Positions 53,101 to 60,464 of a stretch of 64,000 bases of DNA are shown in pieces (within the stretch, counting starts at the first letter, position 1; every line of letters starts with the position of its first letter). A program made the position numbers and the translations under genes. Under the pieces are notes generated by a model. It was not told where the DNA came from. It saw nothing but the letters and a program-made list of their open reading frames with translations, and did not search any database. Source of the stretch: an uncultured Lachnospiraceae bacterium (GTDB taxonomy: Bacteria; Bacillota; Clostridia; Lachnospirales; Lachnospiraceae); assembly GCA_959022495.1 (NCBI GenBank), contig CAUEYX010000001.1, positions 62,001 to 126,000 of the forward strand, read 5' to 3'.

Positions 53101-56100
53101 TCTTTCAGGGTGACGGTAAAGGTAAAGGAGTCATCCGCAGGAGCGGGATCCCCCGTTACTTCCTTGAAGATGGTCAAGTTGCTTACGCCTCTCGCATTGA
53201 CAAAGGATTCCTGCGCCAGTTCACTTGCCTGGATCGCGCCTTTTGCAGTTAACCCTGGCGTCGTGGTATAGTTCTTAGCTTCTTCCTGCGTCACCGTATA
53301 GGTCACTCCTGCGGGAATCCCGGTCAGCCTTCTGGATGCGCTGTGGTTCAGCCGGAACGTATAGCCTTCCCCGCTCTTAAACTCGACATCGCCGAATTTG
53401 CCGGTCACTTCCTTTCCACTCTCATCTTCCAGCTTCACCGTATACGTAAACAGCTTCGCATGGTCCGCGCCGTCGCCCGTTACCGTCATATCCACCAACA
53501 GGTTTCCTGTCCTGCGCTCGATGGTGATGTTCACCTTGTTATCAGCGCTTTGCAGGGTTCCGCTGGCGCTCGGGCTGTAGGTGATCCGGTAGAGATCCGG
53601 ATCCAATCCCTCTGCCTGAATCTCATATTTGTATCCAGCAGGAAGACTTTCTATCTTTTCACTGTCCTCATTCCTCAGAGAAAATTCTGTTGCATCTCCC
53701 ACCTGTACTCCCTGTTCATCTTTTAGGATGCATTTGAACTGAAAGTCTTTTTTCAGATCGGATTGAAGGTCGCTGGTGACGCTTAACGCAACCTCTAGGT
53801 TTGCCGCCTGCCGCGTGTTGGTAATTGTCGCATTGTTGAAGTGTCCGCCCTGTATCTTTTCCATCGCCGTGGGGTCCGCCGTGGGGTCCGTATCAGGTGT
53901 AGTATTATATATCGCTGCCGCCACGAATCCGGTATTCTCCAGATGTTCATGGACCTGGTAGGATACGCCCGCCGGCAGCCCATAGATGATGACACTCTCG
54001 TTATCTTTCAACGAAACAGTGGCAATGCTGGTGGTACGGTCGGTTTCGCTGCCCGTGCTTCCCTGGGCAAACGTTACATACTTGGTCTCTCCTCCTGCGT
54101 TTATCTTGAACGTGCCGGTGATATGCTCGCCTCTTACCGGGGATAAGGCGACATGGATATCAAAGAGTTTCTGCTTGTCTGTCTCAATGCCACTGTTCAC
54201 CTCCTTTTTCACCTTGACATTTCCCAGGTAGGTATTGATGATTTTGACCGTATCATCTGTCCCGCCGAGGATGGTTCCTATAAGGGGCGCGCTGGCATAG
54301 GGTTTCGTTCCTATCTCCTTCTTCTCATCATCCCAGTAAACCGCCGCAGTCTCCTTGCCCTCCCGGTCCTTGTATGCCGCTGTATAAAAGTCCTTGTCAT
54401 TCTCCGTTATGGTGTACTTGGTATCCTTCTTCAAGTCATAGAGGCTCACAGCCTCTCCAGCTTTCAGTTGAACCGTGCCAGTGCCGTTGGTCAGGGACAT
54501 CGTCTTGTCGAAGTCACTTTCTTCCGTGGGCTTCTTCTCGCTGCTCGTGTCGTAAACGGCATACTTGACATCTTTAGTCAGAGCCGTTCCGCTTTCATCG
54601 GTCAGATTGATGGCAACGGTAAATTCATCATTCTCCGGCGCGCCGGAGTTTGCAAAGCGCAGGGAGTTCTCGATGGTCAGGTTCGCATACTCGCCCGCAT
54701 CATAGTACGTATTGGTAATCGAGCCAGACCAGTCTACATCGTCTGCATACAGAAGTGTTCTCCCATTTGCCGCCTCCCCGGTCTCCTTTTGTTTCAATAC
54801 CGTATGTGACACAGTCCCGTAAGCGACGTTGTATTCCACTCCGTTTATCGTTGTCTTGCTACCCGATTCGACTTTCTGCCCGCTTCCATCCAGCTCCACA
54901 ACCTTGTACTCATACAGGTTTTCTTCGCCTCCCGTACTGTCATTGTCCTTGTAGGCAGGAAGCTCATTCCAGGTAAAGGTCCAGACGCCGTCCTGGAGCG
55001 CCAGTTGCTGGGGATTTCCATACTCCGTCCACTCCTGGCTGTTCGGCGCTTTCTGCATGAGCTGCACGGACACAGGCTGGGCGGAAACGCCCTCCGGTTG
55101 ATTTTGCCAATCTTTTGTCACCGTGAAGCGCGCCACCGGATCCACCTCGGAGAGATAGATGTTGATGACGTCATTGTCCGGCCCGACCTGATCAATCGAA
55201 AGAGTCGTATTATGTTTCTCCTCTCCCGACGCAGTACAGACATGCTGGCTGAAGCGTACCTCGCCGCCCTTTGTGTAGTCTTTCTCCGATGTACAGCCGG
55301 AGGCCGTACCCTGTAAGATCTTGTACACATTCTCGTTGAGAGATCCATCGTTATTATAAAGGCTGGCCTGCACCTTGCCGCTCACTGGGATCTCGTAGGT
55401 CTGGGATGCGATCTTCGTCGCCTGGTCCTCATCGTCTACCACATAGTAATTGGCGGTGTAGCTGGTGGACTGGGTGGTGGGCGTTTTGCTCCACACTGCC
55501 CGGAGGGTAAAGGTCGCCTGGGTGGTGCCGGTCAGGTAACTGTTCTTTACCAGCGTCTCATCCTCCAGGACGTCCGCCACGTTAATATATTTTCCGGAAT
55601 CATAGGTGTAGCCCTTTACAGCCTCAGCAGTACTTTCCGGTTTTTTGCTTCTGTCCGCAACGCTTACCAGTTCCCAGTGGTCGAAGTACCAGTTCGTACC
55701 ATCTCCCGCTTCCACATAAAGGGGCGTGCTGTAGATCTGCAGGCTCTCGTTGTCCTTCACGTTGTACCCGGTGGTATCGGTCCACTCGCCTGCACTATTA
55801 AAGGTCATCCCTTTAATCTCATCCGCCGTTGGTCCATTCGTCCCGCTTGCGTCCGCGCCGTTTAAGTAGGTGACATTCACCTTCAGGGGCTCGGCGCTGA
55901 TCTTGATGGTCGCGATACGGCTGTAAAGCTGGTTCTCCGTTTTCTGCAGCAGGTACTGGTCCAATGCCTGGGTGCCCCGGAGGTAATAGTAGCCTCCAGC
56001 ACTTGGGTTCTGGCTCCAGTCGTCGTAGGTACAGTGACGGCTGTAGCGGTCATCCTGACTGATTTGGGAATTCCCGCCTCGAAAAGTGTTATTTTTGATG

Positions 56101-58643
56101 ACGTCGCTGAAGCCGTGGTGGACGTACCCATTATCCATGTAGGAAGCATACTGGGGATAGCGGCTTTTCACATCGTTCCGCTGGATGCGTTCTGTGTACG
56201 AACTATTCGATGTCAGGCTGCTGTCACTCACGGTATTGGCGAGCCGCACCAGCTCCACTGCCAGGTTGTTCGCCCCAAGCGCCGCCTTCCCGTCATCGGT
56301 CAGATGGTCGCCTTCCTGCAGCAGGGTTCCGTCCGGTCCATAGACCTTCACCGTCGGAGGCGCGTACCCGGTCTGACGCTTCACACGGATGGGATCGCTG
56401 TACCAGTTGAAAGCGGTGTCCGAGTTCGTCCGGTCCAGCATGGAGCCGCCGGCGGCATCCAAATCCACCCACTTTGCGCTGCTGTACTGTTCCGCATCAT
56501 ACTCATATAAATGACCGTATACGTCCGAATGTACCCACGCCTCGCCGGAGGTATTCTCCAGGACGATCTCCAGCTTCTTCTGGGTGTTCTGGATAAAGGA
56601 ACCGTCCGTGATGGTCAGGTCCTCCATGCAGTTGTCCGCCTCCAGGGTGTAGGTGCGGATATAGACTGGCATATTATTGTATGTCGTGTTACTCGTCAGC
56701 ACCATCTCCGCATTGACGGTCAGGGTGATATGGGTGCCGGTGGAGAGGGTGGTCTCCTTTTTATCCGTCTGTTTATATTTATACTCTTCTCCTGCACCTG
56801 GATCGCTGTAGGGCGCGGGCGGATCCTCGATCATGGGGACGGTGATCTTCTCACCGTTGATCTCCAGGGCGCTGAGGGCATAGGTGGTGATCGTGGTGAT
56901 GTTGGTATTGTCATGATAGTAGGAACGCGCCCGGATGGTCCACTTTTCCCTATGGTTATTCCCCGGCAGGGTGTAGGCGCCGGGGTTTTTGTCGTCCTCC
57001 GTCATGGTAACAGGCTGGGCGTTGTTTGTCATCTGTGTGCCGTTCGCCGCGTCAAAGCCACCGAAGTTAAAGTAGCTCTTGTCCGTCTGGCTCAGCCACC
57101 AGGTGGGATAAAATGTGGGCGCTTCCTGCTTTGTCAGCGTCACTTTCACATTCAGCGGAAGGACGGTGTCTTCCAGCGCAGGGACCGTCACCACCGCCGT
57201 CCGGGCGTCGGTCTCGCCCTCGCTTGCCGCCGGATGGAGCTGTTCGCCGTCCTCATACTGCCGCATCACGCCCATCTTTAAGGATGGAAACGAGGTGTTC
57301 CCCTCCCCGTTGAAGTGGATCTGCCTTACGGAATACCCGATATCCGTGGTCGTCACTTCCACCTGCGCCTGATATCCACGGGGGATGGTCACCTGAAAGT
57401 CCAGACTGCCATCATCTGCGGTCATCACCGTGCGGTGATCGCCAAAGACGCTGTCCAGGCTTTCGCCGCTTGGATTCTCTGCGTCATCCTTAAACTCATA
57501 AGTGACCGTCTCTCCTTCGGTGTGGGTATACCACAGCGTAATGTGGGTGTCATCAGTATTCGGATCACCATTGTCCAGGTCGAACCCCGGCTCTTTGGTG
57601 TCAGCCCGCAGGACGGAGTACACGGTAAGCCCGGAGGGATCTGTCGTTTCATCCGGGATGTAGTAGACATACTCCACGCCGTCAATGGTCAGCTTACCGA
57701 TCTGGTAGACTTCCACTCCCTTTACCGTCGCCTTGGCGTAATCGTGTCTTGCACTTGTAGTAGGATTCGTAAAGTTTGTCGGCGCGTTCGGCTTGATATG
57801 GCCGGCAGGGATCTCTGTCTTCCCGTATTTATCGGTCAGTGCGGTGCTTCCTTCGCTGTTTAAGTTATTGTTTGCCAGATCCGCCCCGCCTCGATAGGCG
57901 TCCCATGCCGTCTGGCACTGGAAGTTTAGGTAGTCTGCGGATATGCCCGCTTTCTCATTCTTTTCTTCCCCGTTGTCCACAGCGACCGGAACGGTGATCT
58001 CCGCCGCTTTCCTGGCTTTTGCCAGAAGCGCCCTGGGCGCAGAGGATTCTTCAGACGCAGCGTCCGTAAGCGACTCCGCCTCCGACGGAGTGAGCGTCGC
58101 ATAGCCGCCTTCCACTTCCAGCGTCGTCCCGTCCGGCAGTTTCACAAGGTAATCCGCCTGGTCCTCCGCTTCCTTGACCTCTGCTGATTCCTCTTCGGGC
58201 TGTTTCTCTTCTTCCGTCTGGTCTGACGGGCTCTGCACCTCTGAAGATTTACTCTCTGTCGCCTGGTTCGCCGAATCTTCTGCCGCATAGCAGGCGTCTG
58301 TGTGGGTATGTTCCTCTTTGCCGCAGATCAGCACGCTCTCATAGCAGGCATCCGTATGTACGTGCGCTGCCGCAGTGTCCCCGCTTTCCGGAGAAGCGCC
58401 ATCACTTTCTTCCTGTTCGGCGTTCTCTCCCTGTGGGGGTGCGTTTTCCTCCCCATATCCGCATAGGAGTTTCTGCTCATAGCAGGCGTCCGTGTGGGTA
58501 TGCTCTTCCTTCCCGCAGGAAGGAGCCGTCTGCGCCGTCTCTTTTGCAAGTGTGGTCACCGACGTCTGGCTTATGAGCAGGACCATCCCCAGCAAAAATG
58601 CGGTGAGCCGCCGGGCTTTTCCCTTCCAAGATTTGTGTTTCAT
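50109..58643 (-). CDS. Giant sortase-anchored surface protein (2,844 residues)
   Basis: The signal peptide is RLTAFLLGMVLLISQTSVTT. The N-terminal 120 residues have three copies of a HTDACY Cys/His unit (EEHTHTDACYE, HVHTDACYES, EEHTHTDACYA). A long stretch of CnaB/SpaA-like isopeptide domains follows (many TYTITEND or GVSYQVHE type strands with SNKYTAP/TNTYEP ends). Near the C-terminus are three Listeria-Bacteroides-type repeats (EGYTFIGWHKDGDD, then DDYRFTGWLGSD and DGYTFTGWYADKE). The sorting signal KAVQTGD, a hydrophobic helix and RRKKKK end the chain. It is probably an adhesin or pilus-like fibre. An Rrf2 gene lies directly upstream in the same direction. Confidence 0.88.
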   Translation of the reverse strand: MKHKSWKGKARRLTAFLLGMVLLISQTSVTTLAKETAQTAPSCGKEEHTHTDACYEQKLLCGYGEENAPPQGENAEQEESDGASPESGDTAAAHVHTDACYESVLICGKEEHTHTDACYAAEDSANQATESKSSEVQSPSDQTEEEKQPEEESAEVKEAEDQADYLVKLPDGTTLEVEGGYATLTPSEAESLTDAASEESSAPRALLAKARKAAEITVPVAVDNGEEKNEKAGISADYLNFQCQTAWDAYRGGADLANNNLNSEGSTALTDKYGKTEIPAGHIKPNAPTNFTNPTTSARHDYAKATVKGVEVYQIGKLTIDGVEYVYYIPDETTDPSGLTVYSVLRADTKEPGFDLDNGDPNTDDTHITLWYTHTEGETVTYEFKDDAENPSGESLDSVFGDHRTVMTADDGSLDFQVTIPRGYQAQVEVTTTDIGYSVRQIHFNGEGNTSFPSLKMGVMRQYEDGEQLHPAASEGETDARTAVVTVPALEDTVLPLNVKVTLTKQEAPTFYPTWWLSQTDKSYFNFGGFDAANGTQMTNNAQPVTMTEDDKNPGAYTLPGNNHREKWTIRARSYYHDNTNITTITTYALSALEINGEKITVPMIEDPPAPYSDPGAGEEYKYKQTDKKETTLSTGTHITLTVNAEMVLTSNTTYNNMPVYIRTYTLEADNCMEDLTITDGSFIQNTQKKLEIVLENTSGEAWVHSDVYGHLYEYDAEQYSSAKWVDLDAAGGSMLDRTNSDTAFNWYSDPIRVKRQTGYAPPTVKVYGPDGTLLQEGDHLTDDGKAALGANNLAVELVRLANTVSDSSLTSNSSYTERIQRNDVKSRYPQYASYMDNGYVHHGFSDVIKNNTFRGGNSQISQDDRYSRHCTYDDWSQNPSAGGYYYLRGTQALDQYLLQKTENQLYSRIATIKISAEPLKVNVTYLNGADASGTNGPTADEIKGMTFNSAGEWTDTTGYNVKDNESLQIYSTPLYVEAGDGTNWYFDHWELVSVADRSKKPESTAEAVKGYTYDSGKYINVADVLEDETLVKNSYLTGTTQATFTLRAVWSKTPTTQSTSYTANYYVVDDEDQATKIASQTYEIPVSGKVQASLYNNDGSLNENVYKILQGTASGCTSEKDYTKGGEVRFSQHVCTASGEEKHNTTLSIDQVGPDNDVINIYLSEVDPVARFTVTKDWQNQPEGVSAQPVSVQLMQKAPNSQEWTEYGNPQQLALQDGVWTFTWNELPAYKDNDSTGGEENLYEYKVVELDGSGQKVESGSKTTINGVEYNVAYGTVSHTVLKQKETGEAANGRTLLYADDVDWSGSITNTYYDAGEYANLTIENSLRFANSGAPENDEFTVAINLTDESGTALTKDVKYAVYDTSSEKKPTEESDFDKTMSLTNGTGTVQLKAGEAVSLYDLKKDTKYTITENDKDFYTAAYKDREGKETAAVYWDDEKKEIGTKPYASAPLIGTILGGTDDTVKIINTYLGNVKVKKEVNSGIETDKQKLFDIHVALSPVRGEHITGTFKINAGGETKYVTFAQGSTGSETDRTTSIATVSLKDNESVIIYGLPAGVSYQVHEHLENTGFVAAAIYNTTPDTDPTADPTAMEKIQGGHFNNATITNTRQAANLEVALSVTSDLQSDLKKDFQFKCILKDEQGVQVGDATEFSLRNEDSEKIESLPAGYKYEIQAEGLDPDLYRITYSPSASGTLQSADNKVNITIERRTGNLLVDMTVTGDGADHAKLFTYTVKLEDESGKEVTGKFGDVEFKSGEGYTFRLNHSASRRLTGIPAGVTYTVTQEEAKNYTTTPGLTAKGAIQASELAQESFVNARGVSNLTIFKEVTGDPAPADDSFTFTVTLKDGQDNLTGSFAYTGANGAQSGTLTEDSKTITLKAGQSVTIAKIPAGASYTVKETAAANYTPYVGNDQKDTATGNITEGTAAEVKFSNKYTAPTGGLTISKTVTSSVGGVDANDIDKEFTFTVTLKGEKLADSYAYTGTSGKAGDTLTLADGDDSTKSGTITLKGGQSVTIQGLPPGTEYIITETPVNGYTTTYQVDGGDATIGNTATGTIKTQGAHTAAFTNDYTGGTPQTLNVTKKWDDGNDQDGSRPGTITVNVMRAVEGAAAGSETVAESIDLGKTATDKDGNWIGTVEQLPSYDTNGKKLTYHVKEKGESDGSITFQQGNGDYTYQVTYDEDGRTITNTYEPKKVDVTVQKAWANTDGKGGTTAPAGASVTVQLYKGGSPVEDSKVTLDGNVDGTETTAWQYTWKDLPEYENGAKITYTVKELHGDSGVDEGGTIVIGGNDYVVTYDEATTPGITTITNTMEANISYQVKYYQDSVDQANLKGTDTVTGAWVGQKIILQAGAGNGQLDHYRPTGYVSGVQKGTVPYTITGNNDVIQVVYEPFGKPYKQVAVNDGTPADNTLAYAGDTLTYTITWKNETQAAQKITITDVLPANTTLVDGSITQSVGVSEGIYDEGSKTITWTGDSVAIGAEVTVSFEVTIDGNGAVKPTDTIENKAAVSWQTATGTTESEESEKVVTTITKDYDVTFDQGDHGSIDGADADGSKTEIVQHGQYVQTVPEPVPGEGYTFIGWHKDGDDSGKLYGEGDIKTIPVTEDMKFTAQYEQITYNVTFDVGEYGAWADGGTTDKNMTIPHGSTVTDEGNTVPEVDANDDYRFTGWLGSDGKTYTSEQIAELPIKDSMTFTAQYEEIPKYTLHYESNGGTTYNDEVYRDGTKVELDKVPVRDGYTFTGWYADKELENRITSVEMDTDTTVYAGWKAKEEKPVTPSEPDAVKPDHPGGGQGTTGGAQTSNQKSAGKAVQTGDQAPIGLWTALILASGAAASGTAIYRRKKKK

Positions 58644-58667
58644 ATGATTGTTCCTCCCTTTTCAAAC

Positions 58668-59075
58668 TTAACCGTACTTCCTGTCCCTGATGTCTTTCAG
58701 GTTCACGGACAGATAGTCGTTTTCCAGCTTGTCCTGCACATACAGGTAATATCTGCGCACCGGGCAGTCCGGGCTTGCCCCTCTGCCGCAGTATGCGTCG
58801 TCCTCCAGACAGCGGTTGATCTTCATGGTCGGTTCCATCGCGATGCACACGTCATAGAGACGGATCTCCTCCAGCGGCTTTTTCAGGAACACGCCGCCCT
58901 TCACGCCCACGGCGCTGCCCAAAATCCCGCTCTTCTTTAGCTTCTTTATGACCTTCCCTGCATATGCCCTGGAAATCTGCGCCTGCTCGGACAGTTCACC
59001 CAGCGTTTTCATGCCGCCGTCTCCTAACAGGTACAGCATACGGATGGCATAGTCTGTTGTAATGTTAAGCTGCAT
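58668..59075 (-). CDS. Rrf2-family regulator with three cysteines
   Basis: The protein has 135 residues. The wHTH (ITTDYAIRMLYLLGDGGMKT, then SRAYAGKVIKKLKKSGILGS) is typical of Rrf2. Cys89, Cys96 and Cys104 stand where IscR and NsrR bind an iron-sulphur cluster, although the spacing differs slightly. A redox, iron or nitric-oxide sensor is likely. The start follows GGAAGGAGG. The giant adhesin follows after 24 bases and is its probable target. Confidence 0.82.
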   Translation of the reverse strand: MQLNITTDYAIRMLYLLGDGGMKTLGELSEQAQISRAYAGKVIKKLKKSGILGSAVGVKGGVFLKKPLEEIRLYDVCIAMEPTMKINRCLEDDAYCGRGASPDCPVRRYYLYVQDKLENDYLSVNLKDIRDRKYG

Positions 59076-59218
59076 ATCGTCTCCTCCTTCCACCCCTCCC
59101 GCAGGACCGGCTGCACCAATCCTCTGACCTTGCCTTCGTCTGCCTTGGGGATATCCTGGCATTTCCCTTACGGTCCGGTGACCGGGCCAAACGCCAACCT
59201 CTCATGTCACTGTTTCTG

Positions 59219-59306
59219 CAAAAAAGAATTTCCGCAAAACGATGCGGAAAAGGACGCAAAAAGGAACGCCGGTACGGTCTTTTAAGACCGCATCCGCGTT
59301 CCTTTT
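59219..59306 (-). terminator. Tandem terminators in the leader of the Rrf2 gene
   Basis: Reading the minus strand, a 49-base hairpin (arms AAAAGGAACGC and GCGTTCCTTTTT around CGGTCTT/AAGACCG, 59258-59306) is followed by a second one (TTTCCGCA and TGCGGAAA) with a TTCTTTTTT tail. Both lie more than 140 bases upstream of the Rrf2 start, so they may be leader attenuators. They may also end transcription arriving from upstream. Confidence 0.65.
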
Positions 59307-59580
59307 CACAAACGTCTCCTATATGATTGATGATACAAAAATGAGACAGTGCAGCTAAGCTGTCTGTCTGTCTGTCAAGATTCTAAATTCTGCAAACATG
59401 TACGTCAACCCCTAAATTTGCTCCCGGTCAAACTCTTTCTTGTCTCTTTTTCGTTATAAATCAAAACCTGTCCAGTTACTTTTAACATAACAGGCAATTT
59501 GGGAAAAGTCAACTGTTTTTCTTTGGAAAGATGAAGAACAATGTTTGACAAGATAAGTTTGTTTTGCTAAAATAAGGATA
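59307..59580. other. Gene-free stretch upstream of the Rrf2 gene
   Basis: Apart from the TGTC repeat and the hairpins next to it, this AT-rich stretch holds no gene that I can support. It probably contains the promoter for Rrf2 and the adhesin. Confidence 0.4.
59361..59376. repeat. Tetranucleotide repeat (TGTC)4
   Basis: Four exact copies of TGTC. On the minus strand the last one merges into TTGACA, a perfect -35 hexamer facing the Rrf2 and adhesin genes. No matching -10 box is found at the usual distance. Confidence 0.6.
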
Positions 59581-59628
59581 GAAAAAGGCACTACCGATAA
59601 GCGGTTAGTCCAAATTCGTATTAGTTAC

Positions 59629-59676
59629 AAAAAAGTAACCGCAATCCTTTGGCTGATGAGGGGCGGTTACTTTTTT
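59629..59676. terminator. Bidirectional terminator overlapping the toxin stop
   Basis: AAAAAAGTAACCGC and GCGGTTACTTTTTT are perfect 14-base arms around a 20-base loop. It contains the last codons and stop of the toxin frame. It would end both the toxin mRNA and a convergent antisense RNA, as in txpA/ratA-type pairs. Confidence 0.7.
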
Positions 59677-59759
59677 GTATGATTTATATATGCGACCAGA
59701 ATCGTAACAATAATACCAAGTATCATTAGTACAATAGAGAGCATTTCAAAATCACTCAT
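59667..59759 (-). CDS. Holin-like type I toxin (30 residues)
   Basis: A 30-residue peptide consisting of MSDFEML, one membrane helix (IVLMILGIIVTILVAYI) and a polar tail NHTKK. This is the typical form of the putative holin-like toxins of Firmicutes. A strong AAAGGAGGG lies eight bases upstream of the ATG. The peptide would insert into the membrane when its RNA is not blocked. It is too short for most gene finders. Confidence 0.75.
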   Translation of the reverse strand: MSDFEMLSIVLMILGIIVTILVAYINHTKK

Positions 59760-59985
59760 AAGTTTGCCCTCCTTTCCGCAGATTTCTCTTTACAGAGATT
59801 TCTATGTAATCAGAGGGTTCAGTCCCTCTGTCGAAGGACTAACCGCCTACCGTTTTTCTGATAGTGCCTATATTTATTCTAGCAAAAATAACATTTTCTG
59901 ACAAGGAAAATGTAGGTTTTGAAAACTAAATTGCCGTTATCGGCCACATGGCTGAATAGTAACGGTGTCTAAAACAGGTTTTATA

Positions 59986-60153
59986 TTATACATCGGCAAG
60001 CAGCTCCTCCATCATCTGATCCACATCGGAATAGGTCTTGCCGAGGCTTGGATTGGCTTTCATCCTCTTTGCTTCCTTGATTGCTTCGATGGTTTCCTCA
60101 TTCGGAGCATCGCCGCTGATTTCAAAATGCGCCTTTTTTCGCTGATCCGCCAT
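59986..60153 (-). CDS. RelB-like antitoxin (orphan)
   Basis: The protein has 55 residues. SGDAPNEETIEAIKEAKRMK followed by a Tyr-Ser-Asp-Val helix and an acidic tail (DQMMEELLADV) resembles the C-terminal half of RelB/DinJ antitoxins. ATG 60153 follows GGAGGGG; the ATG at 60201 lies before that site. No RelE-type toxin gene follows (next is the holin-like unit), so it is an orphan or may neutralise a toxin elsewhere. Confidence 0.65.
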   Translation of the reverse strand: MADQRKKAHFEISGDAPNEETIEAIKEAKRMKANPSLGKTYSDVDQMMEELLADV

Positions 60154-60195
60154 ACTTGACACCCCTCCGATTTCCACTATAATAAAAATAGGAAA

Positions 60196-60395
60196 GGGCA
60201 TTGCGGATAAGCGGTTAACCCAGAAAAGTTAAGATGTCAAGATAAAAACCTTGAAACCGTCACTTTGCCGAGTGGCGGTCTCTGCTTTTTACGATAATCG
60301 TTACGGTGAACCGTCCGATATGTAACGTAACCCGCATGGCCTCACCCCCTTTCGGGTGATGTGGCTGACCGCCTTCCGTATTTATCGCAATGCCC
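60196..60395 (-). ncRNA. Second small-peptide RNA unit with complementary ends (unit B)
   Basis: The segments 60196-60221 and 60363-60395 are complementary in the same way as in unit A (GGGCATTGC with GCAATGCCC, CGGTTAACCC with GGCTGACCG), and both units share GATAAGCGGTTA. A possible minus-strand promoter (TTAAGG, 17 bases, TAAAAT) lies upstream near 60417-60445. Inside are a 25-codon frame and a hairpin next to its stop codon. Confidence 0.55.
60260..60337 (-). CDS. 25-residue basic peptide of unit B
   Basis: The peptide starts MRVTLHIGRFTVTIIVKS and ends in a basic tail (RDRHSAK). It has alternating hydrophobic residues (beta-like or a short membrane strand) and an excellent GGGGGTGAGG ahead of the ATG. 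Its place inside unit B matches the toxin frame in unit A. I infer a toxin-like peptide. The stop codon lies in a hairpin (GACCGCCACT paired with AGTGACGGTTTC). Confidence 0.5.
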   Translation of the reverse strand: MRVTLHIGRFTVTIIVKSRDRHSAK

Positions 60396-60400
60396 TTGCC

Positions 60401-60424
60401 CCTTGCGGGGCATTTTTATTTTAA
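60401..60424. terminator. Small GC hairpin upstream of unit B
   Basis: GCCCC and GGGGC around TTGC, with a TTTTTATTTT tail on the plus strand. It lies between unit B and the ftsH stop codon and may end plus-strand antisense RNA. Confidence 0.5.
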
Positions 60425-60464
60425 CCGGTGCAAGGAATTTCCTTAACCTGCACAGGCTGAGCTG

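Larger units (their letters stand above)
59587..59868 (-). ncRNA. Type I toxin mRNA with complementary 5' and 3' ends (unit A)
   Basis: The outer segments 59587-59611 and 59836-59868 are largely complementary (GGCACTA with TAGTGCC, and CGGTTAGTCC with GGACTAACCG). A minus-strand promoter (TTGTCA at 59899-59904, 17-base spacer, TAGAAT at 59876-59881) would start transcription right at the 5' segment. The 3' segment forms a small hairpin followed by TTTTTC. The RNA therefore begins and ends in sequences able to pair with each other, as in Fst and similar type I toxin mRNAs. Confidence 0.6.

Noticed and set aside
54153..57863. Several long plus-strand open frames inside the giant surface protein gene
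   Set aside because: They are antisense shadows caused by the biased codon use of the repeat domains.
59065..59316. Possible GTG-started basic protein of about 80 residues upstream of the Rrf2 gene
   Set aside because: The frame lies on top of two strong terminator hairpins and overlaps the Rrf2 start; the hairpins explain the sequence better.
59219..59330. T-box riboswitch in the Rrf2 leader
   Set aside because: A GGTACCG-like string is present near the terminator, but the T-box consensus and specifier loop are missing.
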